From: Thiovibrio sp964588325
Lineage (GTDB): Bacteria; Desulfobacterota; Desulfobulbia; Desulfobulbales; Desulfurivibrionaceae
DNA: 64,000 bases
NCBI GenBank assembly: GCA_964588325.1
Contig: CAZPOR010000003.1
Coordinates: 206,835-270,834, forward strand
Reading direction: 5' to 3'
Shown: positions 17,013 through 25,771 of the stretch, piece after piece
Layout: the number at the start of each line of letters is the position of its first letter
How positions within the stretch are numbered: the first letter of the stretch is position 1
Notes under the pieces: generated by a model
The model's database searches: none
The model's input: the letters and a program-made list of their open reading frames with translations, nothing else
What the model was told of the DNA's origin: nothing
Made by a program: the position numbers and the translations under genes

Positions 17013-18749
17013 ATGGAAAAAACGGATTTTTTCTCACCGGATACGGAGATTCAAGAACTTCTCCATGCTGTGCAAACAGGGGTTCTGCTTTGCAGTGGAG
17101 CATGTTCGGTTGCCTTTGCCAACAGCGTTGCCCAGGATTTTTTTAACCGGGCCGGGCTGGATGCGATCGGACAGCCGTGCCATAAGGCATTGTTTGGCAG
17201 CGAGACGCGGTGCGAAGGGTGTCCGGTCGAGAGAGCCGACCTTGAGGGCAAGCGCCAGGCGGTTACTCTCAAGGCGCACGAGGGCGACATCTACCTGAAG
17301 ATATTCTGCCAGATCTGGCAGGGGCACTGTCTGCTCACACTCCACGATGTTTCCCAGGAAATCAGCCTTCTCAGGCGCAGCGATTTTGATCGCAAGGAAT
17401 TGCAGGCCAAGAACATCCTCCTCGAACGCCGGCGGCGGTTGAATCAGGAAGAGCAGCAGTTTCTCACCCAGATCATGGACAACCTTCCGGAAGCCCTGCT
17501 CGCCGTGGACGAGAATTTTTTGGTGCAGCGGCAGAACAAGGCGGTTCTTGACCTGTTTCCCCGGCAAATGGGCGCCCATTGCCATGCTCTGTTCGGCAAC
17601 AGCGCTCCCTGTCCTGACTGCCCAGCCCAGCGCGGTTTCAGCGAGGCCAACGGCCAGAAAAAAAGCCACGAAACAGGGGGGCGGGTCTACACGGAAATAT
17701 TTTCCGTTGCCCCCAACGGCAAAGGCGGGCTGCTTCTGTTCCGGGACATTACCCGCCAGGTCGAGTTGATTGGTCAGATTCGCGGACAGCGGGAAGAGAT
17801 CGCAAGCAAGAACAAAGTGCTCTCTCTTCTCGTCGATTTCGGTATCTACATGCAGAAGGAGGCCGGAATCAAAGAGGTGGCCGGATATTTTCTCGACGCG
17901 ATCCTGCCGGATCTTCATGCCGGTGCGGCCGGGCTTATAATCAACGACATCCGGGCGGGAAATATCTGGCTTTCCCATCAGAGTGGAATGACCACCGAAG
18001 AGTGGAAGACCGTGACCAAGGCGTGCATGTCTCGCGACCTGCACCGATTCAAGTCAGACGGGCTTCTTGCCGATACGGTTCTTCCTTGGCCGAACAGCAC
18101 GCAGATTCCCCTTATGGGAGCCCAGGGGCAGAGGGTGGGGCTGGTGTTGCTGGAAGGAAGCATCAACCAAGAGGCGCTGGGTATTCTCCGCCTGGTCACC
18201 GAACCGCTGGGCGCCTATTTTCAGAACCAGCTCCTGCTTCGGCAGCTTGAGGAAAAGGCGAACAAGGATGCCCTGACCGGCCTCTTCAACCGCGGCTATC
18301 TGGCCCAGTCCCTGGAAGAGGAGCAGGACAAGTTTCAGGGATACGGAGTCCATCATGCCTTGGTGCTTGGGGATGTCAACCAGTTGAAAAAAATCAATGA
18401 TCAATACGGCCATGAAACCGGGGACCGGCTGATCGTGGCGGTTGCCGAGGCCCTGCGGAGCACCCTGCGCAATACCGATATCGCGGCGCGGACCGGCGGT
18501 GATGAGTTCATTGTTTTGCTCACCAACAGCACGGACGAGGACGCGGGGTATTTTATCGAACGGCTGCAAACCCAGGTTTTTTCCAGCCTCACCATTCCCT
18601 TGCCGGACGGGAGCGAATTTCCGGTCACGGTCAGCCTGGGAAAGGCCGCCACGGACAAACATCCTCCCGAAGCCCTGGCCAAGGAGGCCGACAGGCAAAT
18701 GTATGCCGCCAAAGAACGGTTTTATGCCACGGCTTCCCGTTACCGTTAG
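17013..18749 (+). CDS. Diguanylate cyclase with two Cys-motif PAS domains
   Basis: The protein (578 residues from the ATG at 17013, with AGGAT upstream; the frame is open to a TTG at 16953) has PAS 1 (about 12-125), PAS 2 (about 150-260), a GAF-like segment (about 275-415) and a C-terminal GGDEF domain. The GGDEF signature is intact and an RNTD inhibitory site lies exactly five residues before it, so product feedback is likely. Both PAS domains carry the same C-H-x(n)-C-x2-C-P motif (CHKALFGSETRCEGCP and CHALFGNSAPCPDCP), common in anaerobe sensors, which may bind a metal or sense redox. It should make c-di-GMP. The next gene, cheZ-like, follows at 188 bases. Confidence 0.92.
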   Translation: MEKTDFFSPDTEIQELLHAVQTGVLLCSGACSVAFANSVAQDFFNRAGLDAIGQPCHKALFGSETRCEGCPVERADLEGKRQAVTLKAHEGDIYLKIFCQIWQGHCLLTLHDVSQEISLLRRSDFDRKELQAKNILLERRRRLNQEEQQFLTQIMDNLPEALLAVDENFLVQRQNKAVLDLFPRQMGAHCHALFGNSAPCPDCPAQRGFSEANGQKKSHETGGRVYTEIFSVAPNGKGGLLLFRDITRQVELIGQIRGQREEIASKNKVLSLLVDFGIYMQKEAGIKEVAGYFLDAILPDLHAGAAGLIINDIRAGNIWLSHQSGMTTEEWKTVTKACMSRDLHRFKSDGLLADTVLPWPNSTQIPLMGAQGQRVGLVLLEGSINQEALGILRLVTEPLGAYFQNQLLLRQLEEKANKDALTGLFNRGYLAQSLEEEQDKFQGYGVHHALVLGDVNQLKKINDQYGHETGDRLIVAVAEALRSTLRNTDIAARTGGDEFIVLLTNSTDEDAGYFIERLQTQVFSSLTIPLPDGSEFPVTVSLGKAATDKHPPEALAKEADRQMYAAKERFYATASRYR

Positions 18750-18937
18750 GCTGCTGCCGCTGAAGGGGGATTGTGTGGTGGTTTTTGTGAAAAATCAACC
18801 ATTTCAGTTGCTTTTTCCGTGATCTTTCGGTAGGGTTTTAGTGTTAAATTGTCGAGCAAGAAGCAAAAAGCCCTTGGCCGCTCAGGGAGTTGCCTTGAAC
18901 GCATCATGGGAAGATCAGTCAGCACACAGGGAACAAC

Positions 18938-19573
18938 ATGGCAAAGGTCAATAATTCACACTTGGAAAAAAGCATCGCCTCCCTGGTCGAGATCACCGAT
19001 TCTTTTTTGCGGGGCGATTACAAGGGAGATATACCGGAGGTTGACGCCGAGGGTGTGCTTTCGATGTTGACCAAGAGAATCAACACCATGCTGGTCAACA
19101 TGAAAACCGTGCAGGTTCCCTTGGCCAGCGCGGGTGAGCAGGCGCCTTTCGTGCTGAGCCATGCCCTGGATGTGGTGCAGCTCATGGAGCAATCCACCAG
19201 TGCGGTTCTTGATAAATCCGACAGGATTATCCTGCAGATCGAAGAGCTGGAGAACCTGTTCCGCCAGACAGGCGGGAATGACGCCAAGGCCAAAGCGGTC
19301 ATAACTGAAATGAAGGCCGCCATGTATGATATCATTGCGTCCCAATCGTATCAGGACGTTGCCCGGCAGAAGATGGAGAAAATCATCGTTGATCTCAACC
19401 AGATCCGTGACTGGCTCCTTGAAGTTCTGGTCATTCTCAACATCAAGAAAGACGGATCCCTGGAAAACGTGCAGAAAAAGAAGGAATTGTTGCGGGGGGT
19501 TCATGCCCCCAGCGCGCCTTCCTCCTTGAAGCAGGATCTGGTTGATGATCTTCTGGCCGAGTTTGGCTTCTGA
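18938..19573 (+). CDS. cheZ: CheZ-like CheY-phosphate phosphatase
   Basis: The 211-residue helical protein contains the CheZ active-site pattern D-x3-Q in IIASQSYQDVARQKM (compare QDFQDLTGQ, Asp143/Gln147 of E. coli), followed by the four-helix-bundle segment. It ends LVDDLLAEFGF, very close to the C-terminal CheY-binding peptide VDDLLDSLGF of E. coli CheZ. The middle is more divergent and the N-terminus is its own. It should dephosphorylate CheY-P. No che operon flanks it here, though a CheV gene lies at 45605. AGGGAAC precedes the ATG. The two end motifs make the call firm. Confidence 0.88.
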   Translation: MAKVNNSHLEKSIASLVEITDSFLRGDYKGDIPEVDAEGVLSMLTKRINTMLVNMKTVQVPLASAGEQAPFVLSHALDVVQLMEQSTSAVLDKSDRIILQIEELENLFRQTGGNDAKAKAVITEMKAAMYDIIASQSYQDVARQKMEKIIVDLNQIRDWLLEVLVILNIKKDGSLENVQKKKELLRGVHAPSAPSSLKQDLVDDLLAEFGF

Positions 19574-19891
19574 ATCTGGAACTGTTTTGCAGCACCATCT
19601 TCTTTGCCTTAGGTTTTCTCGCCGCCTCTGCCCGCATCTGCCATTATCCGAAGACCCTGCGTATCCGGACGAACCTGGCTTTCCCCACCACGAACGCACT
19701 CAAAGCGAAGCAAGCCGGCAGCCGTTAGGGGTGCTATCCCCAGGCCATGGACGGAGAAAGATCTCCGCAGACTTCTGGGAACTTCCGCGGGAATATCGGG
19801 AGATTGAGCCGCTGCAAGGTTGCTCCAGGAATGCCTCTCGCACCGGGGCAGATTGATCTCCCCGGAATTGTGCATTAGTTTTCCTTGCATG
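19574..19891. other. Intergenic region after cheZ
   Basis: No supported gene. A strong hairpin is present at 19843-19865: CCGGGG (19843-19848) pairs with CCCCGG (19860-19865), with an inner AGAT/ATCT helix and a bulged C. It has no clean T-run and could be a weak terminator shielding the toxin-antitoxin operon from upstream transcription. Confidence 0.45.
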
Positions 19892-19925
19892 TGTATTATG
19901 ACCATGATACTGTGGTCATAATACA
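19892..19925 (+). promoter_or_regulatory. Perfect palindromic operator of the toxin-antitoxin operon
   Basis: The arms TGTATTATGACCA (19892-19904) and TGGTCATAATACA (19913-19925) are exact 13-base complements with an 8-base spacer, ending 13 bases before the antitoxin ATG. Phd/YefM antitoxins bind such palindromes and autorepress. The location and symmetry strongly suggest that role; the promoter probably overlaps the arms (TATTAT elements). Confidence 0.8.
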
Positions 19926-19938
19926 AGAGAGGTGATCC

Positions 19939-20172
19939 ATGCCGCAAGCCGTGTCAAAATCCCAGTTCAAGCCCCATTCGTTGGAGTATTTCCGCAAGAT
20001 CGAGCAAACCGGCGAGGAGTTGATCATAACCGACCATGGCCGCCCGGTCCTCAAGGTTGTCCCTTTTGTCGAGGATCTGGAGGAGTGTTTCCGGGGTCTG
20101 CGCAATACCGTGCTGAAATATGACGCTCCTCTGGAGCCGGTAGGTGGTGAGGATTGGGAGGCACTGAAGTGA
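19939..20172 (+). CDS. Phd/YefM-family antitoxin
   Basis: The 77-residue protein MPQAVSKSQFKPHSLEYF...GEELIITDHGRPVLKVVP has the Phd/YefM N-terminal DNA-binding fold (GEELIITDHGRPVLKVVP is the hallmark) and a short acidic C-terminus that would wrap the toxin. It overlaps the PIN toxin start by 4 bases and carries the toxin's ribosome site in its 3' end. AGAGGTGA precedes the ATG. The palindrome upstream suggests conditional autorepression. Confidence 0.93.
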   Translation: MPQAVSKSQFKPHSLEYFRKIEQTGEELIITDHGRPVLKVVPFVEDLEECFRGLRNTVLKYDAPLEPVGGEDWEALK

Positions 20173-20564
20173 TCGTCCTTGATACGCACGTTCTGCTCTG
20201 GTGGGTTAATGGTTCGACAACCCTGAGCAAACCGGCAAAAAAGGCGATTGATGGTGCGGTAACCTCAAGATCGCTCCATGTCTCCTGCATCAGTTCCTGG
20301 GAGATAGCCATGCTGGTGGAGCGGGGCCGTTTGCGGCTGGCCGTGGATGTGCGCGACTGGCTCTACCGTTGCGAAGCCTTGCCGTTTCTTGCCTTCGTCC
20401 CGGTGAGCAACGCCATTGCCGTCGAATCCGTTCGGCTGCCAGACTTCCCGCACGCCGACCCAGCCGACCGGATCATCGCGGCCACCGCCTTGTCACTGGG
20501 AGCGGCGCTGGTGACCAAGGATGATAAGCTGCGAAATTATCCCCATCTCAAGACGGTTTGGTAA
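20169..20564 (+). CDS. vapC: PIN-domain ribonuclease toxin (VapC-like)
   Basis: The 131-residue PIN protein keeps the four catalytic acids: D in VLDTHVLLWW, E in SSWEIAML, D in HADPADRIIAA, and D in VTKDDKLR. Such toxins cleave tRNA or rRNA until neutralised by the cognate antitoxin. I choose the GTG at 20169, which overlaps the antitoxin stop as GTGA and has GGGAGG 7 bases upstream. A TTG start at 20154 is possible but poorly supported. The pairing with a Phd rather than an AbrB-type VapB antitoxin is a common hybrid arrangement. Confidence 0.93.
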   Translation: MIVLDTHVLLWWVNGSTTLSKPAKKAIDGAVTSRSLHVSCISSWEIAMLVERGRLRLAVDVRDWLYRCEALPFLAFVPVSNAIAVESVRLPDFPHADPADRIIAATALSLGAALVTKDDKLRNYPHLKTVW

Positions 20565-20743
20565 GGCTCCGCTTTTCATGTATTCTCAGAAAAAAATAGG
20601 GGCAGGAAGAGGGAATAGGTATTATGCCCTCCGGTTATTGATTTGTCCCCGAAATTGATTTGAGACTAGTTAATTTGAGGGTTAGGAGTCGAGCGGAAAA
20701 TTTTAACTCAAGCTAGCTCGATAATATTATTGTTAGGCCATAT

Positions 20744-21589
20744 ATGAAAAAGGTCATCGATAGCAACCAACTTCAGTCGGAAAACCTACGGTCATTCTTA
20801 GCAAAATCTAAGTCAAACCGCGCTGTTCTGACCGACTATGCAGCAATGGAAGCATATAAAGGCGACACTTTATCTAGTATTTTCAAATCGATGGAAGTTC
20901 TTTGCGAATTTCCAGATCAAGTGATCGTTCTTAAGAGTACACGTTTTGTCTGCGGACTCCATGGCCGATCCAAGGGCTTACAAAAACGACTAATTGATGA
21001 GCGTCAAACCAGAGAATTTCCTGACTTTGTACATTCATTACAAGCGGCAAAACGAGGTGATAAACGCTATTTAAAGTCGATTCTGGCTCATGGCCATGAA
21101 GCATCAAAGCACATGGAAAAAATGCTTCAAGATGCTACCACTACTGGAGAGGTCATCAAGTTCATTGCACAGCTTTACTCAAAGGAGGAGCGAGCAGCTT
21201 TTCGTAAACGATCAAACTATCCGCCCGGCACAGCCGATAGGGTTGTAAAAAACATTATGCAGGTCGCTGCCCAAATCTTCAGCAACCACCCCAACGTAAC
21301 CCGTTGGCCTCGTTATGAAAACCTTGCAAATACGTTTATATTTCGGTCATCACTTTGCGTGTATCTCTTGGTTCTGGACTGGGCCGCGAAAGGTGGCGTT
21401 GAAAAAGTTGCTCCCGAGAAGCATAGGAACGACATGATTGACATGAACTTCTCTACATACGCAATGTACTTTGATGGGTTACAGACTGCGGACACTAAAA
21501 CCGCCATACTTCATCGGGAAGCAAGAAATTGGTTAGTCGCTTTATTTGACTGCAAACTACCAGGAAGGCTCTCCCATTGTGTTGGATGA
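20744..21589 (+). CDS. Unknown A/T-rich orphan protein, possible PIN-like nuclease fold
   Basis: I do not recognise the 281-residue family. The gene is clearly richer in A/T and in codons such as AAA and ATA than its neighbours, which suggests transfer. It starts MKKVIDSNQLQSENLRSFL, with D6 near the N-terminus, E35 in YAAMEAYKGD, and a C-terminal MIDMNFSTYAMYFDGLQTAD with several acids. That order (D...E...D-x-D) resembles the divergent PIN-like layout, but this is an inference. The middle is helical and basic (HGHEASKHMEKML, RAAFRKRSNYPPG). It lies 179 bases after a PIN toxin and convergent with tsaB. No partner antitoxin is seen. Confidence 0.6.
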   Translation: MKKVIDSNQLQSENLRSFLAKSKSNRAVLTDYAAMEAYKGDTLSSIFKSMEVLCEFPDQVIVLKSTRFVCGLHGRSKGLQKRLIDERQTREFPDFVHSLQAAKRGDKRYLKSILAHGHEASKHMEKMLQDATTTGEVIKFIAQLYSKEERAAFRKRSNYPPGTADRVVKNIMQVAAQIFSNHPNVTRWPRYENLANTFIFRSSLCVYLLVLDWAAKGGVEKVAPEKHRNDMIDMNFSTYAMYFDGLQTADTKTAILHREARNWLVALFDCKLPGRLSHCVG

Positions 21590-21755
21590 TAATGGCATCG
21601 GGCCAAGCTAACAGATTAATCTGACATCATAAATGGGGAAAATTTTGGTCATGTCAGGCCTTAATTTGCCTTTTTATGGCCCTTAAAGATGCTTTCCCAT
21701 ATTGGCGGGATCAAAGACGGGGAAAGCAGCGCAAGTTTCGATCTAGTTCTGCTCT

Positions 21756-21773
21756 CCGGCCCGCTGAGGCCGG
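21756..21773. other. G/C hairpin between convergent genes
   Basis: CCGGCC (21756-21761) and GGCCGG (21768-21773) form a hairpin in the 236-base gap between the orphan gene and the end of tsaB. No T-run follows on either strand, so a terminator role is only possible. Confidence 0.3.
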
Positions 21774-21825
21774 AACCTTCAGCCGCACTCCCATCCGGCC
21801 GCCGTTTAGAGCGGCAACTTCCCCT

Positions 21826-22551
21826 TTACTTCTGTACCTTTTTTTCGCCAAATTGCAATTCCGCATCCGAAGCCCTCACATAGATGGGCACCGCCGTGGC
21901 CGGGTTGAGGAAAGAACCCTGCCGGAAAAGGTGCCAGGCGGCGGAACCAATGCTTGCCGCCCTGGCAAAGCAGAGTTCCGTGGGGGCAAGACATGCGGAT
22001 TCCCCCAGCAACTCCTTGAGCATCCGGCCATACAGGGGGAGTCCGTCGCCCACCAGCAGGGTGGGAGTGGTGATGAATTCCTGCAAGCGTTCGGGCTTGA
22101 TCACCATGGGGCCGGTGGTTTTTTCCGGTATCCCTTGTTCGTTGCAGCGGTAGAGGGCGGTGTAGATCTCGTTTTTCCGGGCATCAACCACCGGGCAGAT
22201 GGGCAGGGAAGAGTAGGGAAACTGCCCGGCAAGCCCATCCAGGGTTCCTACCCCGAGGAGCGGTTTCCCCGTGGCCATGCAGAGCCCCTTGGCCGTGCTC
22301 AAGGCGATGCGCAGACCGGTAAAGCTCCCGGGGCCAAGGGACACGGCAATGGCTGCAATTTGGGGCCAGGTCAGTTCTCCCTGGGCCAGGAGCCGGTTGA
22401 TCCCGGAGAGCAACCGGCGGGAGTGGGTGATGGAGGTGTTGAGGGAATACTCGGCCAGGCAGCGGTCTTCCGCGACCAGGGCCAGGCTGCCGCAGGTGGT
22501 GGCGGTTTCCAGGGCAAGAATAACCGGGGCGGATGCGCAGGATGGGACCAT
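21826..22551 (-). CDS. tsaB: tRNA threonylcarbamoyladenosine biosynthesis protein TsaB
   Basis: The 241-residue protein has the TsaB/YeaZ actin-like fold signature: ILALETATTCGSLALV, then THSRRLLSGI and ISLGPGSFTGLRIALSTAKGL-like residues. TsaB partners TsaD and TsaE in t6A37 formation on ANN-decoding tRNAs. It is the last gene of the rpsB-to-tsaB block, 8 bases after rseP, so probably transcribed with it. The start MVPSCASAPVILALE has a few extra residues before the conserved N-terminus. Confidence 0.95.
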   Translation of the reverse strand: MVPSCASAPVILALETATTCGSLALVAEDRCLAEYSLNTSITHSRRLLSGINRLLAQGELTWPQIAAIAVSLGPGSFTGLRIALSTAKGLCMATGKPLLGVGTLDGLAGQFPYSSLPICPVVDARKNEIYTALYRCNEQGIPEKTTGPMVIKPERLQEFITTPTLLVGDGLPLYGRMLKELLGESACLAPTELCFARAASIGSAAWHLFRQGSFLNPATAVPIYVRASDAELQFGEKKVQK

Positions 22552-22559
22552 TGCCTGGA

Positions 22560-23630
22560 TCAGCCCCCGTTGCCGAGAAAGCGGAAGTCGTTGTAGAAAA
22601 CAAAGAGCATCAGGGAAATAAGCAGCACCAGGCCGACGACCTGGAGGCGTTCCCTGGTTTCCACGCTCAGCGGCTTGCGGCGGATGGCCTCGACTGCGAA
22701 AAAGACGAGATGCCCGCCATCGAGGATGGGGATGGGGAAAAGATTCAGCACCCCGAGACTGACGCTGAGGAGTCCGGTGAAGTGGAGCAGATTGAGCCAG
22801 CCGGCCTCCATCTGTTGCCCGGCGATCTGCGCGATGCGGATGGGCCCGCCCAGTTCGCTGGCCGGAACCACCTTCTGGATGATCTTGACAATGCCCAGGA
22901 GAGTAATCTTGATCAGGGCCCAGGTATGCATTGCCCCGGTATGCAGCGCTTCGACAGGGGAAATAGGAACCACCTCGTCGGCCACCCGGATGCCGAGCAT
23001 GTAGCGGGTGTCGATCACCTCGCCAAAGATGTTCTTGTCTTGTTCCATTTTCGGCTGGCCGGTAAGGGTCAGGGTCTGGTCGCCCCGCCGGACCATGAGG
23101 GTCACGGGATTTCCTTCGCTGAGCTTGATGAGGCGGGCAACATCATTCCACTCCTGGACCGCGGCGCCGTTGATGCTGAGGATGAGGTCGTTTGGCGCGA
23201 GCCCGGCCTTGTCCGCCGGGGAATCCACGGTGATTCCGCCGATTCGCGCTTCGTTCACCGGTTGGGAGACGCCCATGACCGCAAAGATGGTCGAGAAGAG
23301 CAGGACCGCGAACAGGAGATTGAAGAGCGGTCCGGCAAAGACCACCAGAAAACGCTGCCAGATGGCTTTGTGCGAAAAGGAAAACCCTTGCTGGTCGCTG
23401 GCCACCTCCTCGGTGAGGCTTTCGCCGTACATCTTCACATAGCCGCCAAGGGGGAAGGCGCTCAGCAGATATTCGGTGTCGCCCACGGTGCGGCCGAACA
23501 CCTTGGGGCCGAAGCCCAGCGAGAATTTAAGCACTCGGATGCCGAACAGCTTGGCGCAGAGGAAATGGCCGAATTCGTGGATGAAGATCAGGGGGCCAAG
23601 GACGAGGATAAAGGCGAGGATAGAGGTCAT
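22560..23630 (-). CDS. rseP: Site-2 intramembrane zinc protease RseP
   Basis: The 356-residue membrane protein starts MTSILAFILVLGPLIF followed by HEFGH (residues 18-22), the zinc-binding active site. A single PDZ domain (IGGITVDSPADKAGLAPNDL) follows, then the second conserved motif NLFPIPILDGGH with the third zinc ligand. Terminal hydrophobic helices complete the fold. Single-PDZ, about 360-residue forms are usual outside the Enterobacteria. It should cleave anti-sigma factors or signal-peptide remnants. GAAGAGACT precedes the ATG, and dxr ends 7 bases upstream. Confidence 0.97.
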   Translation of the reverse strand: MTSILAFILVLGPLIFIHEFGHFLCAKLFGIRVLKFSLGFGPKVFGRTVGDTEYLLSAFPLGGYVKMYGESLTEEVASDQQGFSFSHKAIWQRFLVVFAGPLFNLLFAVLLFSTIFAVMGVSQPVNEARIGGITVDSPADKAGLAPNDLILSINGAAVQEWNDVARLIKLSEGNPVTLMVRRGDQTLTLTGQPKMEQDKNIFGEVIDTRYMLGIRVADEVVPISPVEALHTGAMHTWALIKITLLGIVKIIQKVVPASELGGPIRIAQIAGQQMEAGWLNLLHFTGLLSVSLGVLNLFPIPILDGGHLVFFAVEAIRRKPLSVETRERLQVVGLVLLISLMLFVFYNDFRFLGNGG

Positions 23631-23637
23631 AGTCTCT

Positions 23638-24873
23638 TCAGATGGTTAAGGGTGTGTGTCCGGGAGGCAACTCCGGACTGAGAACGTCTTTGCCGAGGCG
23701 TTGCCGGGTCTGCATGCGCAGGGCCTCGATAATCGAGGCCGCCTGCATGCGGGCGGCAAGGTCGGCGTCAAGGATTGCGGTCAGGCTGGCGCCTTCTTCC
23801 CTGGGCAACCGGCTCACCGTTTCCGCAACCACCAGGGCGATTTCCGGAAAGCGGATGGCGCCGGTCAGAAATGCCTCGACCGCCACTTCGTTGGCGGCAT
23901 TGAGCACCGCTGGCAGGCTCCCTCCCCGTTTGCACACCTGGTAGGCGAGTTTCAGGGCGGGAAATCGTTCAAAATCCGGCCGGGAAAAACTCAAATCCGA
24001 GGCCTGCGCCAGGTTCAACCGCGGCAGATTCATCCGCAGCCGTTCCGGGTAGGAGAGGGCATAGGCAATGGGGATGCGCATGTCCGGCACCCCCAGTTGG
24101 GCGACCACCGAGCCGTCCACGTATTCCACCATGGAATGGACGATGCTCTGTGGGTGGATGAGCACCTCGATGTCCTCGATGGCGATGTCGAACAGCCAGC
24201 GGGCCTCGATGACCTCCAGACCTTTGTTCATCAGGGTGGCGGAGTCGATGGAGATTTTTTTGCCCATCTCCCAGTTGGGGTGATTCAAAGCCTGTTCCGG
24301 GGTGACGGCCCAGAGATCGCGTTCGTTCAGGTTGCGGAACGGCCCGCCCGAGGCGGTGAGGATGAGTTTGCTGACATCCGCTTTTTTCCCGGCTTCCAGG
24401 GCCTGGGCAATGGCGCTGTGCTCGCTGTCGATGGGCAGCAGGCTTCCCTTGCTGCGTTGAACCGACGCCATGACCAGGTGCCCGGCCATAACCAGGGTTT
24501 CCTTGTTTGCCAGGGCGATGTTTTTCCCAGCCTCGATGGCGGCCATGGTGGGGGTGAGCCCGGCTGCGCCGACGATGGCGGAAACAACCGTATCGGCGGA
24601 GGGCAGGGTGGCGACGGCCACATTCCCCTCCGTGCCGACCACTATCTTTTCAGACCAGCCGGGGGGCAGGCTCTGGGCCAGTTCGCCCGCCAGCTTTGCC
24701 TCGCCGATGGAGACCATTTCGGGGTTGAAAGCCTCGATCTGCTCGCGCAACAACCGGCCATTGGTGCCTGCGGCCAGACCCACGATGCGGTAGCGGCCGG
24801 GAAACTGGCGGACCACTTCCAATACATTGCGGCCGATGGAGCCGGTTGAGCCAAGCAAGGAGATGTTTTTCAT
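23638..24873 (-). CDS. dxr: 1-deoxy-D-xylulose 5-phosphate reductoisomerase
   Basis: The protein converts DXP to MEP in isoprenoid synthesis. MKNISLLGSTGSIG is the NADPH-binding signature, and residues such as LPIDSEHSA and KISIDSATLMNKGLEVIEA mark the catalytic and metal-binding domain. The 411 residues fit the family. The frame extends 11 codons further to a TTG, but MKNISLLG is the conserved start. It lies between cdsA and rseP, as in many bacteria, and supplies precursors for the undecaprenyl carrier made by uppS upstream. Confidence 0.97.
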   Translation of the reverse strand: MKNISLLGSTGSIGRNVLEVVRQFPGRYRIVGLAAGTNGRLLREQIEAFNPEMVSIGEAKLAGELAQSLPPGWSEKIVVGTEGNVAVATLPSADTVVSAIVGAAGLTPTMAAIEAGKNIALANKETLVMAGHLVMASVQRSKGSLLPIDSEHSAIAQALEAGKKADVSKLILTASGGPFRNLNERDLWAVTPEQALNHPNWEMGKKISIDSATLMNKGLEVIEARWLFDIAIEDIEVLIHPQSIVHSMVEYVDGSVVAQLGVPDMRIPIAYALSYPERLRMNLPRLNLAQASDLSFSRPDFERFPALKLAYQVCKRGGSLPAVLNAANEVAVEAFLTGAIRFPEIALVVAETVSRLPREEGASLTAILDADLAARMQAASIIEALRMQTRQRLGKDVLSPELPPGHTPLTI

Positions 24874-24928
24874 GCGTCTTTTTGTTCTCTTGAAAATGGG
24901 GGGCAACGGTACTGTGCACCCGCATGGG

Positions 24929-25735
24929 TCACATCAAACACAGTCCTGTCCCAAAATACAACAGGTAATAAAGCACCGGCGCGGTGAGCAAGAGGGAGTC
25001 GATGCGGTCCAGCAACCCGCCGTGCCCCGGGAGAAGGCTGCCGGAGTCCTTGACGCCGAAAGCCCGTTTGATGACCGATTCCGAAAGATCCCCGGCCGCG
25101 CCCAGGCAGCCCAGCAAAAGGACGATGAAGCATATCCAGAGCAAACCCTGCCCGGGCAGAAAAAAATGGCGGACAACAAGAGCTGCGCCAAGGCTGCCGG
25201 CCAGTCCACCGGCAAAGCCTTCCCAGGTCTTGCCCGGGCTGATGGCCGGACAGAGCTTGTGTTTGCCGAATGTGCTGCCGGTATAGAAGGCGGCGGTGTC
25301 CGAGGCCGCGGTTACGGCGGTGAGCAGCAGCAGCCAGGCGCGTCCCTGCGGCAGGGCCATGAGCAGCACCAGATGGGCGCTGCACAGGCCGAGATAGAGA
25401 TAGCCAAAGCCCCCGCGGCTGATAATTTCGTAAGGCTGGGCAAAGCTGGTGTACCGGAACAGGGTGAGGAGCAGAAGGGCGACCAGGGCAAAGCTCAAGC
25501 CGGCGAGCAGGGTGGCGGCGTCGCCGGAATAGGCGCCGACCACCGGCAACAGGCCAAAAAGGAGAACAGGTGTTCTGGCTCGGGTGTTGAGGCCGGGCAG
25601 GACAATGATCAGGTATTCGTTCAGCGCCACTGCGGCCAAGCCGGTGATGACCAGCCAGAACAGGGGGAATGGTCCCGCGAGAAGAAGGAGCAGCCAGGCA
25701 GCGCCTGCCGCAATACCGGTAATGAGTCGTTTCAT
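24929..25735 (-). CDS. cdsA: Phosphatidate cytidylyltransferase
   Basis: The 268-residue polytopic membrane protein makes CDP-diacylglycerol. The full CDS signature S-x2-KR-x4-KD-x-G...P-x-HGG-x2-DR-x-D is present as SVIKRAFGVKDSG then LLPGHGGLLDRID, together with the SDTAAFYTGSTFGKH and SPGKTWEG motifs. AGGATCTGC precedes the ATG. It lies in the uppS-cdsA-dxr-rseP order. Confidence 0.97.
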   Translation of the reverse strand: MKRLITGIAAGAAWLLLLLAGPFPLFWLVITGLAAVALNEYLIIVLPGLNTRARTPVLLFGLLPVVGAYSGDAATLLAGLSFALVALLLLTLFRYTSFAQPYEIISRGGFGYLYLGLCSAHLVLLMALPQGRAWLLLLTAVTAASDTAAFYTGSTFGKHKLCPAISPGKTWEGFAGGLAGSLGAALVVRHFFLPGQGLLWICFIVLLLGCLGAAGDLSESVIKRAFGVKDSGSLLPGHGGLLDRIDSLLLTAPVLYYLLYFGTGLCLM

Positions 25736-25771
25736 GCAGATCCTGTCATCGCCGATTCTTGCGGCGGATGA

